NCBI RefSeq assembly: GCF_030269545.1
Contig: NZ_BSTN01000019.1
Span: 1-64,000, forward strand
DNA: 64,000 nt
Source: Actinomadura sp. NBRC 104425
Lineage (GTDB): Bacteria; Actinomycetota; Actinomycetes; Streptosporangiales; Streptosporangiaceae
Direction of reading: 5' to 3'
Every line of letters starts with the position of its first letter. The first letter of the stretch is position 1. The position numbers and the translations under genes are program-made. Below are positions 7,022 through 14,003 of the stretch, piece by piece. The notes below the pieces were generated by a model. It was not told the origin of the DNA and did no database searches. It worked only from the letters and a program-made list of their open reading frames with translations.

Positions 7022-8578
7022 TCAGGCGAGGGGGCCGGTGACGGTTTCGGCGGCGGCGACGAGGGTGCCGTCGCGGACCAGTTCGGTCGCGGCGGCGATC
7101 TCGGGGGCGAGGTGGCGGTCGGGTCCGGGCGGCGGGACGCGGCGGCGCAGCGCGGCCACGGCGGCGCCGGTGGCGGGCCCGGGGCGCAGCGGGGTGCGCA
7201 GGTCCAGGGCGCGCGCGGCGGTGAGGATCTCGACGGCGACGACCTGCGCCAGGCCGTCCAGGGCGCGGCGCAGCTTGCGGGCGGCGTTCCAGCCCATGGA
7301 CACGTGGTCCTCCTGCATGGCCGAGCTGGGGATGGAGTCGGCGCTGGCGGGCGCGGCGAGCCGTTTGAGCTCGGACACGATCCCGGCCTGCGTGTACTGG
7401 GCGATCATGTGGCCGGAGTCGACGCCGGGGTCGTCGGCCAGGAACGCCGGAAGCCCGCCGGAGCGGCCGCGGTCGAGCATGCGGTCGGTGCGCCGCTCGG
7501 ACATCGACGCCACGTCCGCGACGGGGATGGCCAGGAAGTCCAGGACGTAGGCGATGGGCGCGCCGTGGAAGTTGCCGTTGGACTCCACCCGCCCGTCCGG
7601 CAGCACCACCGGGTTGTCGATGGCGGCGGCCAGTTCGCGGGAGGCGACCAGTTCGGCATGGGCGAGGGTGTCGCGGGCGGCGCCGTGCACCTGCGGGGAG
7701 CAGCGCAGCGAGTAGGCGTCCTGGACGCGGGTGCAGTCGGGGCCGCGATGCGACTCCATGATCTGCGAGTCGGCGAGCAGGGCGCGCAGGTTGGCGGCGG
7801 ACACCGCCTGCCCCGGGTGCGGCCGCAGTTCCTGCAGGTCGGCGGCGAACACGCGGTCGGTGCCGAGCAGCGCCTCGACGCTCATCGCGGCGGCCAGGTC
7901 GGCGGCGGTCAGCAGGCGGCGCAGGTCGGTGATGGCCAGGACGAGCATGCCGAGCATCCCGTCGGTGCCGTTGATCAGCGCCAGGCCCTCCTTGGCGCCG
8001 AGCACGGCGGGTTGGATGCCCGCGTCCGCGAGCGCCTCGGCGGCCGGGCGGATGTCGCCGGACGCGTCCCGCACGGTGCCCTCGCCGATCAGCGCGAGCG
8101 CGACGTGCGCCAGCGGCGCCAGGTCGCCGGAGCAGCCGAGGCTGCCGTGCTCGTGCACGACCGGGGTGATGCCCGCGTTGAGCAGGGCGGCCAGGGTCTG
8201 CGCGGTGCGGGGCTGCACGCCGGTGCGGCCGCTGGCCAGGGTGCGCAGCCGCAGCAGCATCATGGCCCGCACGACCTCGCGCTCCACCTTGGGGCCCGAT
8301 CCGGCGGCGTGCGATCGGACGACGTTGACCTGCAGTTTCTCGCGCAGCCCGGGTTCGATGTGCCGGGTCGCCATGGCCCCGAAGCCGGTGGACACCCCGT
8401 ACACGGGGGTGGGGAGGGCGGCCAGTTCCTCGATGTGGGCGCGGGAGTCGGCCATCAGTTTCAGCGCCTCGTCCGACAGCGCCACCGCAGCCCCGTTCCG
8501 CGCGACGGCCACCACCTGGTCGAAGTCCAGCGGTTCCGGGCCGACCTCGACGACTGCGTCCCCCATGCCGAAATCCAT
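7022..8578 (-). CDS. hutH: Histidine ammonia-lyase with Cys-Ser-Gly MIO triad
   Basis: First enzyme of histidine catabolism, eliminating ammonia from L-histidine to form urocanate. The MIO prosthetic group forms from an internal tripeptide. Here the motif is GSLGCSGDLAPLAH (Cys at about residue 149), so a Cys replaces the usual Ala before Ser-Gly, a variant I recall from Streptomyces enzymes. Other landmarks are YGVSTGFGAMATRHI with the catalytic Tyr, and NPVVLPDGRVESNGNFHGAP. In-frame ATGs lie at 8587, 8578 and 8566 and none has a strong ribosome binding site. 8578 (MDFGMGD) is a compromise. It is first in its operon, divergent from the IclR gene. Confidence 0.93.
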   Translation of the reverse strand: MDFGMGDAVVEVGPEPLDFDQVVAVARNGAAVALSDEALKLMADSRAHIEELAALPTPVYGVSTGFGAMATRHIEPGLREKLQVNVVRSHAAGSGPKVEREVVRAMMLLRLRTLASGRTGVQPRTAQTLAALLNAGITPVVHEHGSLGCSGDLAPLAHVALALIGEGTVRDASGDIRPAAEALADAGIQPAVLGAKEGLALINGTDGMLGMLVLAITDLRRLLTAADLAAAMSVEALLGTDRVFAADLQELRPHPGQAVSAANLRALLADSQIMESHRGPDCTRVQDAYSLRCSPQVHGAARDTLAHAELVASRELAAAIDNPVVLPDGRVESNGNFHGAPIAYVLDFLAIPVADVASMSERRTDRMLDRGRSGGLPAFLADDPGVDSGHMIAQYTQAGIVSELKRLAAPASADSIPSSAMQEDHVSMGWNAARKLRRALDGLAQVVAVEILTAARALDLRTPLRPGPATGAAVAALRRRVPPPGPDRHLAPEIAAATELVRDGTLVAAAETVTGPLA

Positions 8579-8632
8579 ACCCACCATTGGAGCGCGCCGC
8601 GCCCCGCCGCCCCAGAGCCGGGACGCCGCCTG

Positions 8633-8650
8633 TGTCTGGCATGCGAGACA
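8633..8650. promoter_or_regulatory. Palindromic operator candidate between hutH and IclR gene
   Basis: TGTCTGGCATGCGAGACA is an 18-bp palindrome with a single mismatched pair. It lies 47 bp ahead of the IclR start and about 55 bp ahead of the hutH start in the only divergent promoter region of the hut cluster. IclR-type dimers bind such elements and usually regulate the neighbouring operon and themselves. Confidence 0.55.
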
Positions 8651-8696
8651 ATGGCGCCGTCCGGACGCCGCCGCCGCGTCCGGGAGGGGAGGCGCG

Positions 8697-9470
8697 ATGG
8701 GCGAGCAGGTGCCGGCGGCGCGGCGGGCGATGGCGGTGCTGCGGCTGCTGGCGGCGTCCGCCGGTCCGCTCCCGGCGTCGGCGATCGCGCGCCACCTGGA
8801 CGTGCCGCGGTCCAGCACCTACCACCTGCTGGCGGCGATGGCCGAAGACGGGTTCGTGACGTACCTGCCCGAGGAGCGGCGCTGGGGCCTGGGGGTGGCG
8901 GCGTTCGAGATCGGTTCGGCCTATCTGCGGCACGGGCCGCTGGAGCGGCTCGCCCGCCCGCTGCTGCGCCGCCTGGTCGACCGGGTCGGGGAGATCGCCC
9001 AGCTCGGCGTCCTGCACGGGGCGGAGACGCTGTACCTGCTGAAGGAGCAGCCGCCGCGGCACGAGACCCTGGTGACGGACGTGGGCGTGCGCATGCCCGC
9101 GCAGCTCACCGCCAGCGGCCGGTCGATGCTGGCGCACCTGCCCGCCGCGCAGGTGCGGGCGCTGTTCCCGGGGCCGGCGCCGTTCGTGCACCGGACGGGG
9201 CGGGGCCCGGCGTCGCTGCGCGAGCTGCGCCGGGTGCTCGCCGACGACGCGCGGCGCGGCTGGTCGTACGAGGACGGCTGGATCACCGAGGGCCTGGCGA
9301 GCATCGCCGCCTGCGCGTTCGACCACACCGGCCACCCCGCGGCGGCGGTCGCGGTGACGTTCCGCCGGGAGCGCCGCCCCGAGGAGTCGTGGCCGTGGCT
9401 GGCCGAACGCGTCCGCGCCACCGCCGCCGACCTCACCACCCGCCTCGGCGGCCGCCCGCACACCCGCTAG
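8697..9470 (+). CDS. IclR-family regulator of the hut operon
   Basis: A 257-residue protein. ATG 8697 follows a strong ribosome binding site (gggaggggagg). Residues about 5-70 form the winged helix-turn-helix (RRAMAVLRLLAASAGPLPAS, then DVPRSSTYHLLAAMAEDGFV). Residues 85-250 are the IclR effector-binding GAF-like domain (GEIAQLGVLHGAETLYLLKE, then MPAQLTASGRSMLAHLP, then EDGWITEGLASIAACAF). It is transcribed divergently from hutH across a palindrome, so it most likely controls histidine utilisation in response to urocanate or a later intermediate. The ligand is inferred from context. Confidence 0.88.
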   Translation: MGEQVPAARRAMAVLRLLAASAGPLPASAIARHLDVPRSSTYHLLAAMAEDGFVTYLPEERRWGLGVAAFEIGSAYLRHGPLERLARPLLRRLVDRVGEIAQLGVLHGAETLYLLKEQPPRHETLVTDVGVRMPAQLTASGRSMLAHLPAAQVRALFPGPAPFVHRTGRGPASLRELRRVLADDARRGWSYEDGWITEGLASIAACAFDHTGHPAAAVAVTFRRERRPEESWPWLAERVRATAADLTTRLGGRPHTR

Positions 9471-9491
9471 CGGGCCCTGCCGGAGAACCGG

Positions 9492-10349
9492 TCACCAGGT
9501 GACGGACATGATGGCGGCGACCTCTTTCCCAGGCGAGAACTCCATCTCCTTCCAGCCCAGCGGGTTGGCCCCCAGCCGAACCCGGTAGTAGGTGCGGGGC
9601 TCGGCGAATACCGCGCAGCACGGCTTGACGTCCCGTTTGCCGAGCACGGTGACCTGCACGTTCTTGAGCTGCTCCAGCTCCTGCGCGTCGGTCTGGCGGG
9701 CGATCTCCTGGAATGCTCCGAAGCAACTGGCGTACCCGGTGCGCTCCTGCAGCGCGCCCTGCAGTTCGCCCGGCATCTCCGAGCACAGGTCCTCGTCGCC
9801 CCTGCCCGCGGCCACCAGGACCTTGCGCGCCTCGGCGACCACGTCGTAGCTCGGCGCGGGCTTGGGTTCGGAGTCGGAGCCGTTGTCGCCGCGGAAGCCG
9901 CCCACCGTGGAGATGAGCAGCACAAACCAGATGATCGCCCCCACGGCGCGGTTGACGAGCCTGGGCTTGCCGGTGATCCGCCGCACGGCCCAGACGGCGG
10001 TCACGACGACGAGGAGAACCAGCAGCTCCCACCGGTGGGCCTGGATCTGCTGCTTGTAGGCCCACCACAGCACCCTGGGCAGGAGCACCAGGGCGAAGCC
10101 GCCGACGATGCAGCCGGGCAACCCGGCGGGCACGATCGGGAACGGGTTCACGGCGGGGTCGTCGGGGGCCGTGGGCACCGCCCGCGGCGGGCCCTCCCGC
10201 CAGAACTCCCCTGGAGGGGAGCCGGAGGGCACGTTGGGGTCGTGGGCGTATCCCCCCGCCGGGGTGCGGACCTTGTCCGTCCAGTACTGCCCGTTCCAAT
10301 ACCGGATGTTGCCCTGACCGTCGGGGTAGTCTCCGGCGGGCTGCGGCAT
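9492..10349 (-). CDS. Membrane protein with N-terminal DUF2510-like module
   Basis: A 285-residue protein starting at ATG 10349 behind aaggaggg. The N-terminus (PAGDYPDGQGNIRYWNGQYW) resembles the DUF2510 module of actinobacterial membrane proteins, which carries a YWDG-W pattern. A Pro-rich linker, then about three hydrophobic segments (residues about 72-92, 103-118 and 134-150), precede a roughly 130-residue soluble C-terminal domain with four Cys (DLCSEM, ASCFGA, KPCCAVF). No function is recognised. It is monocistronic, convergent with the IclR gene, and upstream of nothing obviously related. Confidence 0.7.
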   Translation of the reverse strand: MPQPAGDYPDGQGNIRYWNGQYWTDKVRTPAGGYAHDPNVPSGSPPGEFWREGPPRAVPTAPDDPAVNPFPIVPAGLPGCIVGGFALVLLPRVLWWAYKQQIQAHRWELLVLLVVVTAVWAVRRITGKPRLVNRAVGAIIWFVLLISTVGGFRGDNGSDSEPKPAPSYDVVAEARKVLVAAGRGDEDLCSEMPGELQGALQERTGYASCFGAFQEIARQTDAQELEQLKNVQVTVLGKRDVKPCCAVFAEPRTYYRVRLGANPLGWKEMEFSPGKEVAAIMSVTW

Positions 10350-10491
10350 CGTCCCTCCTTGACCTGGCGAGGACCGTCCGTGTCAGCGCGGTGACCGGAC
10401 GCGTTGATCATCCTCCCCCTAAGATGACTCGCCCCGGGGACGAGTTCGGTAACGGATCGGCCGACGCGCCGACGCCCCGTGACACGCGAGA

Positions 10492-10521
10492 ACCTCCTCG
10501 CCGGCCGTGCGGCGAGGAGGT
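10492..10521 (-). terminator. Strong hairpin after the ABC importer operon
   Basis: A perfect 11-bp inverted repeat, ACCTCCTCGCC / GGCGAGGAGGT, with an 8-base loop begins 25 bp past the substrate-binding protein stop on the minus strand. It is the strongest terminator-like structure found in the window. Confidence 0.75.
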
Positions 10522-10545
10522 CCTGTCAGCGGTGCCGGACGGCTG

Positions 10546-11460
10546 TCAGCCGAGGCCGTTCTTGGCGAGCCAGTCCTTGGCGACGGTGGCCGGGTCGGTC
10601 TTGTTCTCCGACATCTCGGCGTTCATCTGCAGCAGCCCGTCCGTGGTGAGCTTGGCCGACACCGCGTTCAGCGTGCTGCGGACGGTGTCGTTCACCTTGG
10701 ACTTGTAGACGAGCGGCACGACGTTCTGCGCGCCGAACACGTTCTTGGTGTCCTGCAGCGCGACGAACCCGTTCTTCTTGATGGCCGCGTCGGTGGAGAA
10801 CAGGTTGGCCACCTGCACCTGTCCCTTGCTCAGGTTGGACACGGTGATCGGGCCCGCGGTGTCCAGGGACTTGAACTCCTTGAATTTCAACCCGTACACC
10901 TGCTCCAGGCCGATCACGCCCTGCTTGCGGGTCTTGAACTCCGGCGGGCCGCCGAGCACCATGTCCCCGGCGACCGGCTTGAGGTCCTCGATCGTCTTGA
11001 GGTTGTGCTTGGCGGCGGTGTCACCGGTGACCACCAGGCTGTCCTTGTCCTCGGCGGGCGCCGGGTCGAGGATCTCCAGCTCCGGCGGCAGCTTCTGCTT
11101 GAGCGCGGCGTCCACCTCCTGGCCGGTGCCGGCCGGGTCGTCCTTGTCGACGTAGGCCAGCAGCGCCCCGTTGTACTCGGGGAAGACCTGGATCGCGCCG
11201 CTCTTGACCTGGTTGTAGTAGACCTCGCGGGAGCCGATGCCGAACTTGCGCTCGACCTTGACGCCCTTGGCCTCCAGGGCCTGCGCGTAGATCTCGCCGA
11301 TCAGGCCGCTCTCGGGGAAGTCGGCGCTGCCGACGGTGATGGTGGTCCCGTCGCCTCCGCCGCCGCTCAGCGGGTTCTCGTCACCGCCTCCGCCGCCGCA
11401 GGCCGACAGGGCGAGCACGGCGGCGGCCAGCAGCGCCGCCCCGCGGATCATCCGGGTCAT
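10546..11460 (-). CDS. Quaternary-amine ABC transporter substrate-binding lipoprotein (OpuAC/OpuCC-like)
   Basis: A 304-residue lipoprotein with a hydrophobic leader and lipobox LSACG (Cys about residue 21). The mature part matches the glycine betaine/choline-binding OpuAC family: TTITVGSADFPESGLIGEIY at the start, GSREVYYNQVKSGAIQVFPE and YNGALL in lobe 1, and KGQVQVANLFSTDAAIKKNG in lobe 2. The start ATG overlaps the permease stop (ATGA). Relatives bind betaine, choline, carnitine or, for the EgtU type, ergothioneine. The aromatic-cage residues cannot be assigned by eye. Proximity to egtABCD and to a HAL-like lyase makes a histidine-betaine ligand worth testing. Confidence 0.88.
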   Translation of the reverse strand: MTRMIRGAALLAAAVLALSACGGGGGDENPLSGGGGDGTTITVGSADFPESGLIGEIYAQALEAKGVKVERKFGIGSREVYYNQVKSGAIQVFPEYNGALLAYVDKDDPAGTGQEVDAALKQKLPPELEILDPAPAEDKDSLVVTGDTAAKHNLKTIEDLKPVAGDMVLGGPPEFKTRKQGVIGLEQVYGLKFKEFKSLDTAGPITVSNLSKGQVQVANLFSTDAAIKKNGFVALQDTKNVFGAQNVVPLVYKSKVNDTVRSTLNAVSAKLTTDGLLQMNAEMSENKTDPATVAKDWLAKNGLG

Positions 11461-12224
11461 GGGAGGGTTTCCTTCCTCGCGGGCGGTGCGCTCGGCGCGC
11501 GCCGCTTCGTTCCTGGACGCTCTGGGCGGGGGCGGGGGGCCTGCGGGCGCACGCCCGGCGAGACCACGGCGCGGTACAGGGCGGCGAAGACCAGCTGGGT
11601 GGCGATCGCCAGCGCGATCACCAGGATCGCGCCGCCGGCCATGCTGTCGTAGTCCTGCCGGGAGTAGCCGTCGACGATGTAGCGGCCGAGCCCGCCGAGC
11701 CCCACGTAGGCGGCGATGGTGGCGGTGGAGATGATCTGAATGAGCGCGGTGCGCAGGCCCAGCAGGACCAGCGGCAGCGCCACCGGCAGCTCCACCCGCG
11801 CCAGAACCTGCCGTCCGGTCATCCCCATGCCCTCGGCCGCGTCCCGCAGCCCCGCGTCCACCTGCTGGACACCGGCGTAGGTGTTGACCAGCACCGGCGG
11901 AATGGCCAGCGCGACCAGCGGGATCAGGATCGGCACCAGGTCCCCGGCGGTCGTGACGATCACCGCGAGGATCAGCAGGCCCAGGGTGGGCAGGGCGCGC
12001 GCCGCGTTCGCCGACGACATCACCAGGAATCCGGCGACCGCGGCGGTCCGGCCGCGGCGCAGGTGGCCCAGTACCAGGCCCAGCGGCAGCGCGATCGCCA
12101 CGGTGATGCCGAAGGCGAGCAGCGAGTACCACAGGTGCTCCAGCAGCCGCGTGGGGATGCCGTCGGGGCCCGACCAGCGGCCGGCCTCGCCGAACCAGCC
12201 CAGGGAGTTCCAGATGACGTTCAC
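11457..12224 (-). CDS. ABC transporter permease, OpuCB/OpuCD type (1)
   Basis: A 255-residue inner-membrane permease with about five or six hydrophobic helices and the coupling-helix EAA-like motif in DAAEGMGMTGRQVLARVELP, followed by LGLRTALIQIISTATIAAYVG. The Arg/Pro-rich C-terminal tail is cytoplasmic. GTG 12224 overlaps the preceding permease stop by 4 bases (GTGA) and the stop overlaps the binding-protein ATG, so all four transporter genes are translationally coupled. It pairs with the second permease to form the channel. Confidence 0.88.
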   Translation of the reverse strand: MNVIWNSLGWFGEAGRWSGPDGIPTRLLEHLWYSLLAFGITVAIALPLGLVLGHLRRGRTAAVAGFLVMSSANAARALPTLGLLILAVIVTTAGDLVPILIPLVALAIPPVLVNTYAGVQQVDAGLRDAAEGMGMTGRQVLARVELPVALPLVLLGLRTALIQIISTATIAAYVGLGGLGRYIVDGYSRQDYDSMAGGAILVIALAIATQLVFAALYRAVVSPGVRPQAPRPRPERPGTKRRAPSAPPARKETLP

Positions 12225-12964
12225 GCGGCGCCACCGCCCTTCGCCGCGGCCGCGCGGCGTGCGGCGCGTCCCCCGCCGCGCCCGGCCCGCGCCCAGGGGG
12301 TGAGCAGCCGCTGGACGAGCAGCAGGAGCAGGTCGGCGACCAGCGCCAGCAGGATGATCAGCACGATCGCCACGACGATCGGGGTGGTGAACCCGCCGCC
12401 GGGCCATTTCATCCCGGTGACCATGAGCTGGCCGAGGCCGCCGATGCCGATGAGGGCGCCCACGCTGACCAGGCTGATGTTGGCGACCGTGGCGACCCGC
12501 AGCCCGGCCATCACCACCGGCAGTGCGATCGGCAGCTCCACCCCGAGCAGCCGGCGCAGCGGCCGGTAGCCCATGGCCTCGGCGGACTGGCGGACGTGGT
12601 CGGGGACGGACCGCAGCCCGTCCACCACGCTCGGCACCAGCACCGACAGCGTGTACAGCGCCAGCGGGACGATCACCGTGGTGTAGGTCAGCTGGGTGAA
12701 CGCCACGAAGATCACGAACAGGCCGATGGCGGGCACCGCGTACAGCACGCTGGTGGCGGCCAGCACCACCGGGTAGAGCCGCGACCAGCGCGCGCACGCC
12801 AGCCCGAGCGGCAGCGCGATCAGCAGGCCGAGCAGCACCGGGGTGAACGACAGCACCAGGTGCTCGCGGAACGCCTCGGCGATGGACCCGTCGAGGTTGC
12901 GGGAGATCCAGTCCCAGCGGACGAGCGGCTCGCCGTCGGCGGCGGCCGCACTGAGCGCGGTCAC
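12221..12964 (-). CDS. ABC transporter permease, OpuCB/OpuCD type (2)
   Basis: A 247-residue permease. A short N-terminal region (WDWISRNLDGSIAEAFREHL) typical of this group precedes helices beginning at about residue 35, with the coupling motif QSAEAMGYRPLRRLLGVELP followed by MAGLRVATVANISLVSVGAL. GTG 12964 overlaps the ATPase stop by 4 bases. Two similar permeases plus one ATPase and one separate binding lipoprotein is the OpuC arrangement rather than OpuA. Confidence 0.88.
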   Translation of the reverse strand: MTALSAAAADGEPLVRWDWISRNLDGSIAEAFREHLVLSFTPVLLGLLIALPLGLACARWSRLYPVVLAATSVLYAVPAIGLFVIFVAFTQLTYTTVIVPLALYTLSVLVPSVVDGLRSVPDHVRQSAEAMGYRPLRRLLGVELPIALPVVMAGLRVATVANISLVSVGALIGIGGLGQLMVTGMKWPGGGFTTPIVVAIVLIILLALVADLLLLLVQRLLTPWARAGRGGGRAARRAAAAKGGGAA

Positions 12965-13800
12965 CGCCCCGCCGCCGCGGTCCGACCGCCTTCGTCCTCG
13001 CCGGCGGCGTCCCCGGCGGTGGCGGCCTCGGCGTCGAGTTCGTGGAAGAAGCGCAGGCGGCGGATGCCGCGCTCGCCGCCGAGGAAGTCGGTGACGAAGT
13101 CGTCGGCGGGCCGCTCCAGCAGCTCGTCGGGGGTGGCGTACTGGGCCAGCACGCCGCCGACCCGGAAGACCGCGATGCGGTGGCCCAGCTTCACCGCCTC
13201 GTCGATGTCGTGGGTGACGAACACGATGGTCTTCTCCAGGTCGCGCTGCAGCCGCAGGAACTCCTCCTGCAGCCCGGCGCGCACGATCGGGTCGACGGCG
13301 CTGAACGGCTCGTCCATCAGCATGATCGGCGGGTCGGCGGCCAGGGCGCGGGCGACGCCGACGCGCTGCTGCTGGCCGCCCGACAGCTGGGCGGGGTAGC
13401 GGCGGGCCAGCGCCGGGTCCAGGCCGACGCGCTCCATCAGCTCGTGCGCACGGGCGCGGGCCTTCTTCTTGTCCCAGCCCAGCAGGTACGGCACGGTCGC
13501 GATGTTGTCGATGATCGTGCGGTGCGGGAACAGCCCGGCCTGCTGGATGACGTAGCCGATGCCGCGGCGCAGCGTGGCGGGGTCGACACCGCGCACGTCC
13601 CGGCCGTCCACCGTGACGGTGCCCTCGCTGGGCTCGACCATCCGGTTGATCATCCGCAGCGTGGTGGTCTTGCCGCAGCCGGACGGGCCGACCAGCACGG
13701 TGATCCGCCCGGCCGGGATCTTCAGGTTCAGTCGGTCGACGGCGACCGTGCCGTCGGGGTAGCGCTTGGTCACGCCCGCAAAGGTGATCAATGTGGTCAC
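12961..13800 (-). CDS. ABC transporter ATPase, OpuCA/ProV type
   Basis: A 279-residue nucleotide-binding subunit. Walker A GPSGCGKTTT (about residues 38-47), Q-loop YVIQQAGLFPH, signature LSGGQQQRVGVARAL, Walker B PIMLMDEPFSAVD and the switch histidine in VFVTHD are all visible. The C-terminus after about residue 245 is short and acidic with no CBS pair, unlike osmotically gated OpuA/OpuC ATPases. Import is thus unlikely to be gated by ionic strength. GTG 13800 is the first gene of the operon and is divergent from the HAL-like lyase gene. Confidence 0.92.
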   Translation of the reverse strand: MTTLITFAGVTKRYPDGTVAVDRLNLKIPAGRITVLVGPSGCGKTTTLRMINRMVEPSEGTVTVDGRDVRGVDPATLRRGIGYVIQQAGLFPHRTIIDNIATVPYLLGWDKKKARARAHELMERVGLDPALARRYPAQLSGGQQQRVGVARALAADPPIMLMDEPFSAVDPIVRAGLQEEFLRLQRDLEKTIVFVTHDIDEAVKLGHRIAVFRVGGVLAQYATPDELLERPADDFVTDFLGGERGIRRLRFFHELDAEAATAGDAAGEDEGGRTAAAGR

Positions 13801-14003
13801 GTCCTCGTGGGCGCCGGGGCGACGCCGCGGTCTCCGGTGGGTGTCTTCGTGCTGCTGGCGGCTGCCCGCTCCGTCGTGCTTTGCCGGGTTACGTCCTTAC
13901 CTCACGGTAGTCAATCGACACCGGCGGAGCCATGGTCGGCTGACCGGCCCGCCCTCTCACCGAAGCATAGCTACCTGAAAACTAAAGAAAGTACCGTGAG
14001 GCC
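13801..14003. promoter_or_regulatory. Divergent promoter region of importer operon and HAL-like lyase
   Basis: This 203-bp gap separates the importer operon (leftward) from the lyase gene (rightward). The part next to the lyase is unusually A+T rich for this genome (13966-13994, gcatagctacctgaaaac and following), as expected for a promoter. The 13-bp LacI operator repeat found at 16735-16773 is not seen here. Confidence 0.5.

Noticed and set aside
5388..9461. A 1357-codon open frame on the minus strand across the hut genes
   Set aside because: It is out of frame with hutU and hutH, Arg/Pro-rich and without recognisable domains. It is a high-G+C artefact.
4655..9502. A 1615-codon open frame on the plus strand
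   Set aside because: It is antisense to hutF, the M20 gene, hutU and hutH. Composition is repetitive Gly/Ala/Arg from G+C-rich third positions, with no homology. Only its end coincides with the true IclR locus, in a different frame.
10546..13800. Assignment of the ABC importer simply as an osmoprotectant glycine-betaine system
   Set aside because: The family permits it, but the ATPase lacks CBS domains and the operon adjoins a HAL-like lyase and the egt genes. I left the substrate open rather than claim osmoprotection.
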